Of a stretch of DNA of 64,000 nucleotides, positions 18,613-27,396 are shown piece after piece (the stretch's first letter is position 1; every line of letters begins with the position of its first letter). The DNA is from Streptomyces kanamyceticus. GTDB lineage: Bacteria; Actinomycetota; Actinomycetes; Streptomycetales; Streptomycetaceae. The notes under the pieces were generated by a model that worked only from the letters and a program-made list of their open reading frames with translations, made no database searches and was not told where the DNA came from. The stretch spans positions 9,734,001 to 9,798,000 of the forward strand of contig NZ_CP023699.1 of assembly GCF_008704495.1 (NCBI RefSeq), read 5' to 3'. Both the position numbers and the translations under genes were made by a program.

Positions 18613-19299
18613 TCAGCGGCGCTCCGACCGGTCGGCGTCGGCCCTTCGGCCGTCCAGCCGGTCGGCCGTCCGGTCGACCAGCCACGCGGTCGCCGGTACC
18701 ACCGCGAGCGCCGTGCACCAGCCGCCGAGGACGTCGGTCGGATAGTGCGCGCCCAGGGCGACTTGGGCCCAGCCCATGACGGCGCCCGCCACCAGCGCCG
18801 CGCCGAGCACGAGTGACAGGCCTGCCGTCCTGCCGAGCCCGAGCCGTCCGGTCGCGAGCAGTGCCACCACGAGGGCGAGCGCGGTGAGGAAGGCGGTGTG
18901 CCCGCTCGGGTAGGACAGGTTGTCGGCACCGTGGATGGTCCGTCCCACCAGCGACTTGAGGAGCGTCGCCGTCACGACGGTGACGCCGACCCCGGCGACG
19001 ACGAACACCGCCGCGCGACGACCGCACACCAGCAGGCAGCCCGTCACCGCGGCGACGACGAGCGTCGCCGATCCGGCGGGCTCGCCCAGGAAGTCCGTGG
19101 CCAGCGCGACGCGCCGCCACGGCGGCCGCACACTGTCCGCCGTCGGATCGATGAACCACCGGTCGACCGTGCCGGGCTCGCTGTGCCCGGCGTACAGGAC
19201 TCCGAGCGCGACGACCGCCAGCGCGGCGAGGACCGCGACAAGACCGAGCCACGCGCGCAGCGACGGGGGCAGCGCCGTGGGCGCAGGGCGGCCGGTCAC
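18613..19299 (-). CDS. PAP2-superfamily membrane phosphatase
   Basis: A 228-residue membrane protein with about six hydrophobic helices and the three PAP2 signatures: K-x6-R-like (LLKSLVGRT), PSGHT and AHYPTDVLGG. These enzymes dephosphorylate lipid phosphates such as undecaprenyl diphosphate or phosphatidic acid at the outer face. Next to a lipid-linked polysaccharide operon, recycling of the carrier lipid is a reasonable guess. The GTG start overlaps the stop of a 40-residue upstream gene (GTGA), so the two are translationally coupled. Confidence 0.85.
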   Translation of the reverse strand: MTGRPAPTALPPSLRAWLGLVAVLAALAVVALGVLYAGHSEPGTVDRWFIDPTADSVRPPWRRVALATDFLGEPAGSATLVVAAVTGCLLVCGRRAAVFVVAGVGVTVVTATLLKSLVGRTIHGADNLSYPSGHTAFLTALALVVALLATGRLGLGRTAGLSLVLGAALVAGAVMGWAQVALGAHYPTDVLGGWCTALAVVPATAWLVDRTADRLDGRRADADRSERR

Positions 19300-19418
19300 G
19301 CGCCCACCGGACCGAGTAGGCCGACGATCCCGTCGAGCACGAACTGGTCTGGGCCGACGCCCAGTTCCGCTCCGGCCAGGCGATCCAACGCGAGCCCCTC
19401 CGTCGTCTTCGAACTCAC
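19296..19418 (-). CDS. Small protein (40 aa), coupled to PAP2 gene
   Basis: A 40-residue frame starting GTG at 19418 and ending in a TGA that shares the GTGA overlap with the PAP2 start. AGGAAAGG stands about 7 bases before the GTG. The protein begins MSSKTTEGLALDRLAGAELG and ends in a Gly/Val/Leu-rich tail (GIVGLLGPVGA). No Cys and no recognised domain. It could be a small membrane-associated partner, or a leader cistron that controls PAP2 translation. I do not recognise a family. Confidence 0.5.
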   Translation of the reverse strand: MSSKTTEGLALDRLAGAELGVGPDQFVLDGIVGLLGPVGA

Positions 19419-19484
19419 GAGTCAGCCTTTCCTCGTCACCCTAACCAACAATCCGGTCGCGGAGAGGGGGACTACAGTGAACCG

Positions 19485-20030
19485 GTGACTTCCCTGCCTG
19501 AAGACCTGCCGACAGCGATCGGCGACGAGGACCGCGACGCGGCGGTGCGGCGGCTGCAAGAGGCGTACGCCGATGGGTACTTGTCGCACGAGGAGATGGA
19601 CGGACACCTCGGCCAAGTCCTCGCGGCGACGCGGCGGAGCGAGCTCGATGCGGCTCTGTCGTCGCTTCCGGCGGAGAAGCCGGGGACCATCGCCACGATC
19701 GGCGCCGCCGGTGGACGGATCAAGCGGAGCGGGGCGTGGCAGGTGCCGCGGACGCTCAAGGTCGCGTCTGCCTACGGACGTGTGCGGCTGGATCTGTCGC
19801 GGGCGGTCATCGAGCATCCGGTGATCGACATCGAGCTGGCGGTCGGCACCGGCAGGGCGAAGATCACCGTGCCGCATGACGCGGTCGTCGTCCTGGACGA
19901 ACTGAACACCGGGTGGAAGGACTACCGCTACCAGCCCCCGCGGCGGTCAAGTGGCCCCCGTGGCCCGGAGATCCGCATCTCCGGGACCATGGGCTTCGGA
20001 CGCCTCACGGTCCGTCACGCTCGCCGGTGA
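19485..20030 (+). CDS. DUF1707 SHOCT-like domain protein
   Basis: A 181-residue protein with the DUF1707 domain at the N-terminus (IGDEDRDAAVRRLQEAYADGYLSHEEMDGHLGQVLAA), the common short domain of actinobacterial proteins. The C-terminal half is beta-rich (IDIELAVGTGRAKITVPHDAVVVLDE, GTMGFGRLTVRH) like the DUF2154/cell-wall-active antibiotic response fold. Function unknown, perhaps envelope stress. A purine-rich GGAGAGGGGG lies about 14 bases before the GTG. Its stop overlaps the next start by GTGA. Confidence 0.8.
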   Translation: MTSLPEDLPTAIGDEDRDAAVRRLQEAYADGYLSHEEMDGHLGQVLAATRRSELDAALSSLPAEKPGTIATIGAAGGRIKRSGAWQVPRTLKVASAYGRVRLDLSRAVIEHPVIDIELAVGTGRAKITVPHDAVVVLDELNTGWKDYRYQPPRRSSGPRGPEIRISGTMGFGRLTVRHARR

Positions 20031-20703
20031 GGACCCGTTCGCACGAGCACCCACACCTGCAGTCGGGCCACGGTGTCCGATTCGAATGGGGACCCACCGG
20101 TGCTCAGCGGCTGGCGCCGGGTGTGAGCTGTGTCGTGGTCGTCGATGTGCTGTCGTTCACCACGGCGGTGAGCGTCGCGGTCGATGCCGGGACACGTGTC
20201 TTCCCCTACCGCTGGCGTGACGAGAGCGCCACCGCGTTCGCCGCCCAGCACGGTGCGAACCTCGCCGTGGGACGCCGAGCGGCCAGCGCCACGTCCCCGT
20301 GGACGCTCTCACCCGCGTCCCTGCGCGCCGCCCCCTTCATGCCGCGCCTGGTCCTGCCTTCCCCCAACGGCTCCGCCATCGCGGCGAGCGCTGGCCCGAC
20401 GACAGCCTGCGGCCTGCCCTGGAGGACTTGATCGGATCGGGTGCCGTCATCACCGCTCTGCGTGAACACGTCGGCGACGTACTGTCTCCCGAGGCCGCCG
20501 TCGCCGCATCCGCGTTCCACGCGACACGGGACGTCGGAGGCGCCGTGGCCGACAGCGCCTCCGGGCGGGAACTCATCGAGGGCGGATTCGAGCAGGACGT
20601 CGCCATCGCCACCGAACTGGACGCCAGTACAAGGGTCCCCGTCCTGACCGAGGGCGCCTTCACCGACCAGGCGCGCTGGCAGCCGGATCCGGTGGTTGGG
20701 TAG
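20027..20703 (+). pseudogene. 2-phosphosulfolactate phosphatase (ComB-like), broken by internal deletion/frameshift
   Basis: From GTG 20027 one frame reads family-typical sequence (VRFEWGPTGAQ, CVVVVDVLSFTTAVSVAVDAG, PSPNGSAIA) up to about 20390, then stops at 20431. A second frame continues with GERWPDDSLRPALEDLIGSGAVI through SGRELIEGGF to 20703. The two parts are the N- and C-terminal parts of one ComB-family protein. The middle segment expected between NGSAIA and GERWPD, some 35-40 residues in relatives, is absent and the frame changes. The intact enzyme would hydrolyse 2-phosphosulfolactate or a related phosphate. The gene was GTGA-coupled to DUF1707. A sequencing error could explain a frameshift but not the missing segment. 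Confidence 0.75.
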
Positions 20704-20712
20704 CCTCGCGGG

Positions 20713-21186
20713 ATGGATCTGCGACTGGCGGCGTACGCCGTGTGCATCGAGGACGGACGGGTACTGCTCGCGCACTCCGTGAAGCCCGACGGCACGAGGA
20801 CTTGGACGCTTCCCGGCGGCAGGGTCGAGGACGCGGAGGACCCCTTCGACACGGTGGTCCGCGAGGTCGCTGAGGAGACCGGTCTGGATGCCGTGGTCGA
20901 GTGCCTGCTGGGCGTGGACTCCCGGGTGGTCCCGGCCGCGGAGCGCCGCGTGCCCGGTCGGCCCGCGCTCCAGAACGTAGGCATCTTCTACCGGGCCCGT
21001 ATCACCGGCGGCCAGCTGCGTCCTGAACCCAACGGCGAGACCGCCGAGTCGATCTGGACCCCGGTCTCCGACGTCGCCCGCCTCGACCGCTCGTCACTGC
21101 TCGACATCGGCCTGTCCCTGGCCCGGACCACACCGGCGACCGGCCACGTGGACCCCGTCCCGGTCGGCGGCCTGATCCGGCACTGA
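20713..21186 (+). CDS. Nudix hydrolase
   Basis: A 157-residue Nudix protein with a full Nudix box: GGRVEDAEDPFDTVVREVAEETGL region (positions about 37-59, G-x5-E-x7-REVxEExGL). It should hydrolyse a nucleoside diphosphate linked to another moiety; the substrate is not predictable. The ATG starts 9 bases after the phosphatase pseudogene. It converges on the GNAT gene. Confidence 0.9.
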   Translation: MDLRLAAYAVCIEDGRVLLAHSVKPDGTRTWTLPGGRVEDAEDPFDTVVREVAEETGLDAVVECLLGVDSRVVPAAERRVPGRPALQNVGIFYRARITGGQLRPEPNGETAESIWTPVSDVARLDRSSLLDIGLSLARTTPATGHVDPVPVGGLIRH

Positions 21187-21219
21187 GCGCACCCTGCCCG
21201 AGGCACAGCGCGCGCGTAC

Positions 21220-21741
21220 TCACATCGGCAGCGAATGCAGCCGCGCCTCTCCGGTCGGCCATTTCGCGTCGTCGGTCAGCGGTGTCCACATCGCGCGCAA
21301 CGGCATGCGGACCGGTCCTTCGACATCGGGCTGCTCGACCCCTATGTCGTCGTCCAGAACGTGCCAGCCCATCCGTCCGTAGAGCGCGGTGAGCCGCGGC
21401 ACGCAGAAGAGCAGCCCGTGCGCCAAGCCGCCCGCGTCGCGGGCGTGTTCCATGGCCGCGGTCACCACCTGGCGTGCGAGCCCCTGCCCTCTGAGGTCGG
21501 AGGCCACGGCGACGCCACCGAGACCGGCCGCGTGCCATCGATCGGAACCTACTGAGAGCGGCACTCGCACCCACCCCGCATGCGCGACGAGACGGTCCTG
21601 CCGTCTGAGCCCGAAGTGCACGTCCTTGTCGCGCCACGTCAGACCGGCCGAAGCCACGCCGAAGGGGTCGGCGCCACCGCCGGTGATCTCATCGCGCTCC
21701 GCCATGGTGTACTGCGTGAGCCGTATGACTGAATCTCCCAT
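21220..21741 (-). CDS. GNAT-family N-acetyltransferase
   Basis: A 173-residue GNAT protein. The acetyl-CoA loop is seen as GVAVASDLRGQGLARQVVTAAMEHAR, with CVPRLTALYGRMGW at the C-terminal strand-helix typical of the fold. I chose the ATG at 21741 (MGDSVIRLTQY); an upstream start at 21783 would overlap the end of the large kinase gene. It lies just downstream of that gene on the same strand and could be in its operon. Acceptor unknown; the layout is loosely like AAC(2')-type enzymes but not enough to claim resistance. Confidence 0.8.
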   Translation of the reverse strand: MGDSVIRLTQYTMAERDEITGGGADPFGVASAGLTWRDKDVHFGLRRQDRLVAHAGWVRVPLSVGSDRWHAAGLGGVAVASDLRGQGLARQVVTAAMEHARDAGGLAHGLLFCVPRLTALYGRMGWHVLDDDIGVEQPDVEGPVRMPLRAMWTPLTDDAKWPTGEARLHSLPM

Positions 21742-21770
21742 GGAGATCACTCTCGCACCACGCGTCGGCG

Positions 21771-24700
21771 TCAGGGGAGCCAACGCCGCATCACGGTGAG
21801 CAGTTCGTCGGGCTCCACCGGTTTCGCCACGTAGTCGGAAGCGCCGGACTCCAGCGCCTTCTCGCGGTCGTACCGCATGGCCTTCGCGGTGAGCGCGATG
21901 ATGGGGAGACCGGCGAACCGCGGCTCCTTGCGGATGGCCGCGGTCGTCTCGTAGCCGTCCATGTCCGGCATCATCGTGTCCATCAGGACGAGTGCCACCT
22001 CGGGGTGCTGTTCGAGCACGTCGATGGCCTCGCGGCCGTCCTCCGCGTACAGCACCACCAACCCGCGATGCTCCAGCAGGCTGGTGAGAGCGAACACGAT
22101 CCGGATGTCGTCGTCGACCACCAGCACACGCTCGCCGTTGAACAGGAACGAGGTGTCGGGGTCGAGGGCGCTGTCGGCAACGGGACGTGGCCCGGATGGT
22201 TCATCGCGCGTCGCCGGGGCTGCCGGAGCCGGGGCCGGGTGAGGCGGGTAGGAGAAGTCGGCGTGGTGCTGCAGCGGAAGGTAGAGCGTGAAGGTGGATC
22301 CGCGGCCCAGCTCGCTCGCTGCGTGGATCTGGCCGCCGAGCAGCTGCGCGATCTCCCGGCTGATGGACAGGCCGAGACCGGTGCCGCCGTACTTCCTGCT
22401 GGTCGTGCCGTCCGCCTGTTTGAACGCTTCGAAGATCACCTGCATCTTGTCGGCCGCGACACCGATGCCGGTGTCCGTCACCGAGAAGGCGAGCAACTCG
22501 GCGCCGGGGTCCTGCAGGGACCCCGCTTCGTGCAAGTCCTCACGGATCGCCGGTGGCACGCTGGAACCGGCGAATGTCACGGCCAGTTCGATGGACCCGG
22601 AGTGGGTGAACTTCACGGCATTGGACAGCAGGTTCCGCAGTACCTGAAGGAGTCGTTGTTCGTCCGTCGGCACGGTCAGGGGCAGGTCGGGGGAGAGGTG
22701 AACGGAGAGGCCGAGACCCTTCTCCGTCGTCAGCGGACGGAACGTGGCAGCGACGTAGTCGAGGAGTTCCGCCAGGTTCACCGGGCTCGGTGACACCTCC
22801 ATCTTGCCCGCCTCGACCTTGGAGAGGTCGAGGATGTCGTTGATCAACATGAGCAGATCGGAGCCCGCGCCGTGAATCGTCTCGGCGAACTGGACCTGTT
22901 GCGCCGTGAGATTGGCCTCCGGGTTGTCGGCGAGCATCTTCGAAAGGATCAGCATGGACTGGAGGGGCGTGCGCAGTTCGTGAGACATGTTGGCGAGGAA
23001 CTCCGCCTTGTAGCTCATCGAGTAGGCGAGTTGCTCATTGCGTTCCTCCAGCACCTGCCGGGCTTCCTCGATCTCGCGCGTCTTGGCCTCGAGCTGCCGG
23101 TGGGATTCTCCCAGGGCCATCTGGTGGCTTTCGAGCTCCGCCGACCGTGCGCGCAGCTGCTCGGTCAACGCCTGTGACTGGCTGAGCAGTTGCTGGGTCT
23201 GCTGCTGTTTGATCACCTCCGCGCTGCTGTGCTCGATCAGGTCGGCGACCTCGGAAGGAATGTCCGGTCTGCGTTCGGTGAGCCAGTGCTGCGCCTCCGC
23301 CACACGTGTGGCGGACAGCAGGTCCTTCTCCTTGCCCTGGGCCCGCTCCTCCATGAGCGTCAGCCACTGCTGGAAGTCCGCGTCCGCCTCGACCCAGGCG
23401 GCCAGGCGTTCCCATTCGCGGATGAGGGCCTCATGCGCGATCTCGGCCGTGTCCGGGCCTTCGGGGCCCAGGATCACCAGGCGGCGCTCGGGATCGGCGA
23501 GCAACTGTGCGATCGACCAGTCGCCGCCCAGATGGGCGCGGCGGGCCGTGACGCGCACCGCGCTGGAGGCACCACCGCGGGCCCGGACCATGGTCAACAG
23601 GGCGCGCTTGATACGGGGTTCGTCGAGACCGAGCTGCTCGGAGAGCCAGATGTAGACCTTCTCCGCATGCTGATTGAGGGCTCCGGAGACACCGCCGAGG
23701 CCGTGATAGCTGTCGAAGCTGATCCGGCGGTCGTGCTGCATCGGCCACAACTCGGTCAGCGTGAATTCGAGCAGCGGCAGGCTTCCCGCGGCCTTGCTCG
23801 CCTCGCAGGCGATCTGCTCGGCGAGCCCCGGAGTGAAGGCGACGCCCGCCAGCTGGGCCGGTTCCACGATCACGCGTGTCAACGCGCCCTCGTCCAGCGG
23901 AGAGACGTTCAGCTGACGGTCCTGGAGGCGCGGGCCCAGGTCGGGGAGTTCGAGCAGTTCGGGCAGGAAGTCCGAGCGCAGCGTGCACACCAGTCGTACG
24001 CGCGGATCCTGTAAGGCGTCCGGGGGAGGCAGCAACTGCCGCAGGTACTCCAGCGGCGTCCCGCTCTCCGGTCCTGCGCTCAGGATCTCCTCGAACTGGT
24101 CGCCGATCAGGGCGAGTCGTTGGCCGGTGAGCACCGCGACCCGCGAGGCCACGGGCCAGAAGCCATCCTCCCGCACCGCCCCGGCCCGGTTCTCCAACTG
24201 CTCGAGCGAGTGGTCACCCCCGGGGTGTTCCAGATCGAGCAGCGCCCGCGCGACCGACTCGTACGGCGTCACGCCCGGGCGGAAGGACACCACGCTCCAG
24301 CCGTCGGCCGCGAGGGCGGGCTGTAGACCGGCGGCGACCAGGGAGGACTTCCCGACCCCCGAAGGTCCTGTGACCATGACGAAGGGCTGCGCCTTCACCA
24401 TGTCGCGCAGCCGCTCGACTTCGCGCTCCCGGCCCACGAACACGCCGGTCTGCGCGTCGGCTGCGGTGAAGGCCCGCAGCCCGCGATAGGGGCAGGGGGG
24501 CAGCACGGTGCGCCCCAGGACCTCGGGCCAGGCCGCGGCGACCTCGGTCATCGGCACCGCGTACGCGTCCTGGGCGCCGCCGCCACGACTGGCGACGGCG
24601 AGCATGCCGACGACGGCGTCCCCCCACCGGTCGGTCGCGACGACCGGTGCCCCGCTGTAGCCGGGCTGAGCGCGCAGCGCCGACTCCGCGCCGGAGTCCA

Positions 24701-25181
24701 GCTGGATCAGCCCGCCGCCGACGGCACCCCGCAGTACGCAGGTGCTCCAGGCTCCGTGGGCCTTCCGGTCCGGCACGCCCGCGTACCCGAACACCGACAC
24801 GGGCGCGTCACCCACCAGACCCACCCGCGCGTCCAGCAGCCGGGCCGGACCGGCACCGACCGGCAAGGTGTCCCCGCCCACCAGGATCAGGCCCGCCACG
24901 TCACGCCCCGGACACCCGGCGCCCGGCGGCGGATCCCAGGCGGCGATCCGGCAGTGCCGCAGCGGCGCGCCCTCGGCATCGCCCAGCAACACGAACTCGA
25001 CCTGCACGCGCGCCGTGTCGGCGGGCCGGTCGCGCACGCTCTTGTCCCGGCCGAGCGCGGCGTTGACCACGTGGGCGCAGGTGACGATGTGCCGCTCGCC
25101 GACGACGAAGCCGACCCCGACAGGGGAGTCCGAGGTGCTGACCCGGATCTTGACGATGAGTCCCTCGCGCTGGGCACGCAC
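21771..25181 (-). CDS. Trypsin-like protease / STAND NTPase / hybrid histidine kinase fusion
   Basis: An 1136-residue multidomain protein. Residues about 10-215 are a trypsin-like protease with intact triad His37 (TCAHVV), Asp94 (GRDVAGL) and Ser176 (GYSGAPVV). Residues 230-600 are a STAND NTPase, starting CPYRGLRAF, with Walker A GPSGVGKSS (272-280) and Walker B LALIGDQFEE (356-365). A Gln/Glu-rich coiled coil spans about 650-725. HisKA has His734 (NMSHELRTPL); HATPase has N-, G1 (DTGIG) and G2 (GGTGLGL) boxes. After an Ala/Pro linker comes a receiver with Asp1068 (VLMDTMMPDMDG) and Lys1120. No transmembrane segment, so it is cytoplasmic. All catalytic parts look active. It lies 5 bases after the Trypco1 gene. 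Such proteases are thought to gate STAND signalling in immunity or stress. Ligand unknown. Confidence 0.85.
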   Translation of the reverse strand: MRAQREGLIVKIRVSTSDSPVGVGFVVGERHIVTCAHVVNAALGRDKSVRDRPADTARVQVEFVLLGDAEGAPLRHCRIAAWDPPPGAGCPGRDVAGLILVGGDTLPVGAGPARLLDARVGLVGDAPVSVFGYAGVPDRKAHGAWSTCVLRGAVGGGLIQLDSGAESALRAQPGYSGAPVVATDRWGDAVVGMLAVASRGGGAQDAYAVPMTEVAAAWPEVLGRTVLPPCPYRGLRAFTAADAQTGVFVGREREVERLRDMVKAQPFVMVTGPSGVGKSSLVAAGLQPALAADGWSVVSFRPGVTPYESVARALLDLEHPGGDHSLEQLENRAGAVREDGFWPVASRVAVLTGQRLALIGDQFEEILSAGPESGTPLEYLRQLLPPPDALQDPRVRLVCTLRSDFLPELLELPDLGPRLQDRQLNVSPLDEGALTRVIVEPAQLAGVAFTPGLAEQIACEASKAAGSLPLLEFTLTELWPMQHDRRISFDSYHGLGGVSGALNQHAEKVYIWLSEQLGLDEPRIKRALLTMVRARGGASSAVRVTARRAHLGGDWSIAQLLADPERRLVILGPEGPDTAEIAHEALIREWERLAAWVEADADFQQWLTLMEERAQGKEKDLLSATRVAEAQHWLTERRPDIPSEVADLIEHSSAEVIKQQQTQQLLSQSQALTEQLRARSAELESHQMALGESHRQLEAKTREIEEARQVLEERNEQLAYSMSYKAEFLANMSHELRTPLQSMLILSKMLADNPEANLTAQQVQFAETIHGAGSDLLMLINDILDLSKVEAGKMEVSPSPVNLAELLDYVAATFRPLTTEKGLGLSVHLSPDLPLTVPTDEQRLLQVLRNLLSNAVKFTHSGSIELAVTFAGSSVPPAIREDLHEAGSLQDPGAELLAFSVTDTGIGVAADKMQVIFEAFKQADGTTSRKYGGTGLGLSISREIAQLLGGQIHAASELGRGSTFTLYLPLQHHADFSYPPHPAPAPAAPATRDEPSGPRPVADSALDPDTSFLFNGERVLVVDDDIRIVFALTSLLEHRGLVVLYAEDGREAIDVLEQHPEVALVLMDTMMPDMDGYETTAAIRKEPRFAGLPIIALTAKAMRYDREKALESGASDYVAKPVEPDELLTVMRRWLP

Positions 25182-25186
25182 CGCGA

Positions 25187-25510
25187 TCAGCTGCTCTTCC
25201 AGACCACCCGGATCGCGAAGTTGACCTCTGCCGTTCCCTTGGCGATGATCACTCCGGTCTCGCCGCCCATCTTGAGACCGAACTGGATCTCCGTCTCGTC
25301 GGGCTTCAATTCCCTTACGGCCCGGGCGACATGAGTGAGCGTCGGCGCGACCCGGTCGAGTGCCTCCTGGAGCGTCAGGTGCGCCCTGGCCACCGTGCTG
25401 TCTCCAGCGGCCGCCAGATCCAGGTCCGAGCCCGGTTGTTCGCCGCCGTCCACTTCGAAGACGGCCGTCGCCTCGTCGCCGTCCCTCAGCGCCATCACGA
25501 GTTCTGCCAC
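25187..25510 (-). CDS. Trypco1 (trypsin-co-occurring) domain protein
   Basis: A 107-residue protein. I chose GTG 25510 because AAGGGG stands 4-5 bases before it and the product then begins VAELVMALRDG, like family members. The core ELKPDETEIQFGLKMGGETGVIIAKGTAEVNFAIRVVW region matches the Trypco1/CU044_2847 family, a small beta-rich domain often encoded beside trypsin-like/STAND proteins. It probably acts as a sensor, substrate or regulator of the neighbouring fusion, whose gene begins 5 bases after this stop. Confidence 0.8.
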   Translation of the reverse strand: MAELVMALRDGDEATAVFEVDGGEQPGSDLDLAAAGDSTVARAHLTLQEALDRVAPTLTHVARAVRELKPDETEIQFGLKMGGETGVIIAKGTAEVNFAIRVVWKSS

Positions 25511-25621
25511 GATGCCCCTTGCAGCCGCGTTCGCCGGCGGATCACCGGTACTCCCCAATCCTGAGGCACGGCGCGGGCGCGGCGCAGGCGTTCCCGGGGA
25601 TGACCGCGCACAGCCCGCGAC

Positions 25622-26509
25622 TCAGAGGGCGTCGAGCTCGCGGCGCAGCAAGTGGCCGAGTCTGAAGAGCAGTTGCTGCCCTGTGCCATCGATCTGCCCT
25701 TGCAGCCCTGGCCCGTTGAGTAGGTCGGCGAGGAGCAGCCCCGTGCTGTCGATCGCCTTGAGTTGGCTGGGGCCCCGGTGGGCCTCGGCGGTGCGGTGGA
25801 CGGCACGTGCCTGCTCGAGGAGCTGTTCGCTGGGGCGTCCGCGCAGGAGGTGCTGTACGGCCAGGATCACGGTCTCGGCGTGCGTGACGACGCCGTCGAC
25901 GCTCACCCGGGCAGGGAGGGCGGGGGCGGCCGGGACGCCGGACAGGAGGGTGCGCGCCGGGTTGTCGTCGGGGGACAGCACCGCCCCTACGGCGGCGTGG
26001 AGTTCGGCGTGTTCGCCCGGCGTCAGCTGGCTGCCGAGGCTCAGCTGGGTGACCAGGCGTACGAGCCGTGCGCGGAGCGGGGGCGCGGCATGGAGGTGCG
26101 GTAGCGACGCCAAGGGGTCGAGGGCGCCGTCGCGGGCGACCTGCTGGCTGCGGCGGCCGCGGCCCAGCCAGGTGAGCAGCGCCTTGTGGGCCTGGCGCGT
26201 GGGCACCCAGTCGTCGCACCGCAGCCAGAGCCACAGCGGAACTTGGGCGAGGGCGTGCAGCTTCGGCGGCGGCTCGCGTCGGCGCTGCTCCAGGAGGATC
26301 AGCAGGAGTCTGCGCTGGCTCGCGGGGTGCTCGGCCTTGTGCGAACCGCGGTGTGCGGGGCGCGGGCGGGGGTGGTCCAGTAGCCCTTTGGCGGTCCAGG
26401 TGTTGATCAGCCGCTCGGTGACTTCTGGGTGACCCGCGTCGCGCGCGTCGAGGAGGAGATCGTCGATGGTGCCCGGCTCAGTCTTGGCCCAGTGCTGCAC
26501 ACCTTGCAC
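25622..26509 (-). CDS. Hypothetical protein with N-terminal HTH-like segment
   Basis: A 295-residue protein I do not recognise. Residues about 12-50 (TIDDLLLDARDAGHPEVTERLINTWTAKGLLDHP) look like a winged-helix or MerR-like DNA-binding segment; the rest is Leu/Ala/Arg-rich alpha-helix with no clear motif. GTG 26509 is the longest reasonable start. It is on the same strand and 111 bases upstream of the Trypco1 gene, so it may regulate or be part of that unit. Membrane segments are absent. Confidence 0.6.
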   Translation of the reverse strand: MQGVQHWAKTEPGTIDDLLLDARDAGHPEVTERLINTWTAKGLLDHPRPRPAHRGSHKAEHPASQRRLLLILLEQRRREPPPKLHALAQVPLWLWLRCDDWVPTRQAHKALLTWLGRGRRSQQVARDGALDPLASLPHLHAAPPLRARLVRLVTQLSLGSQLTPGEHAELHAAVGAVLSPDDNPARTLLSGVPAAPALPARVSVDGVVTHAETVILAVQHLLRGRPSEQLLEQARAVHRTAEAHRGPSQLKAIDSTGLLLADLLNGPGLQGQIDGTGQQLLFRLGHLLRRELDAL

Positions 26510-26769
26510 GCTACACGGATGACGGTGCGTTGGTACTGACCAATGGGAGTGCGTCGCCCTCTGTCAAAAGGTCGACGGATGCTGTCGTTAACCGCAGGCC
26601 AAGGCGCTGTTGAATGAAAGGATTTGCCAATCCGGACGCACTCTCGGGGACCGGTTCTCAGGTGAGTCGCATGAGACTGACGCTCGGCTGCGGACCGCGC
26701 CTGGAGGCAGCCGTGGCCCTGCCCGCGCTGTTCGCCCGCTTCCCATTGAAGGTGTCCTAGAGTCGCCGC

Positions 26770-27396
26770 ATGCGACGAAGGGCTGGACTGGTGATGGCCG
26801 GGGTCGTGGCCCTGGCCTGGGGCGAGTGGTTGAACCGGCGCTGGTCTCGAACTCTCGTGGGGAACGGCTGGGGCGCTTCCGGGGCCGGTCCCGGGACCGG
26901 GACGGAAGCCGTGGTGGTCTTGGGATTCCGGAACCCCCAGCCGACGGCGAACGTGATCAACCGATGGCGGGTCCGCGCCGGAATGCGCTCCATCACCGCT
27001 GGCGACGGTGCGCGGGAGACCCGCCTGATCTTCAGCGGCGGCGCGATCGGCAGCGGCGCGGCGGAGGCCCGGCTGATGGCTGACTACGCGAAGTCGGAAC
27101 TTGGGTACGACGGCACCGTGCTCCTCGAAGACCGGAGCGCGACGACGTGGGAGAACATCGAGAACGTCATCCCGCTCATCGAGGACGTCGACCGCATCAA
27201 GATCGTCTCCCAGCCCGCTCACGCGCTCAAGGCCCGCGCCTACCTGAGGCGGCAGCGCCCCGACCTCGCGCAGAGGCTGGTGAACGCGGCAGATTACCGC
27301 TCCGGCGAGTGGATGCTGGTCAAACCGCTGCTGGCCCTCTACGGACTGTGGACGCTCCGCGGCCTGGACGCCGACGAACGGAGGGGCTCGCTGTAG
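26770..27396 (+). CDS. YdcF-family (DUF218) protein
   Basis: A 208-residue DUF218 protein with a short N-terminal hydrophobic stretch and family motifs VVVLGFRNP, LIFSGGAIGSGAAEARLM, LLEDRSATTWENIENV and IVSQPAHALKARAYLRR. E. coli YdcF binds S-adenosylmethionine in vitro, and SanA-type relatives affect the envelope; the role is unknown. No good Shine-Dalgarno is seen. The 3' end overlaps the convergent MarR-like gene by 77 bases. The 260 bases upstream (26510-26769) hold nothing else I can support. Confidence 0.8.
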   Translation: MRRRAGLVMAGVVALAWGEWLNRRWSRTLVGNGWGASGAGPGTGTEAVVVLGFRNPQPTANVINRWRVRAGMRSITAGDGARETRLIFSGGAIGSGAAEARLMADYAKSELGYDGTVLLEDRSATTWENIENVIPLIEDVDRIKIVSQPAHALKARAYLRRQRPDLAQRLVNAADYRSGEWMLVKPLLALYGLWTLRGLDADERRGSL

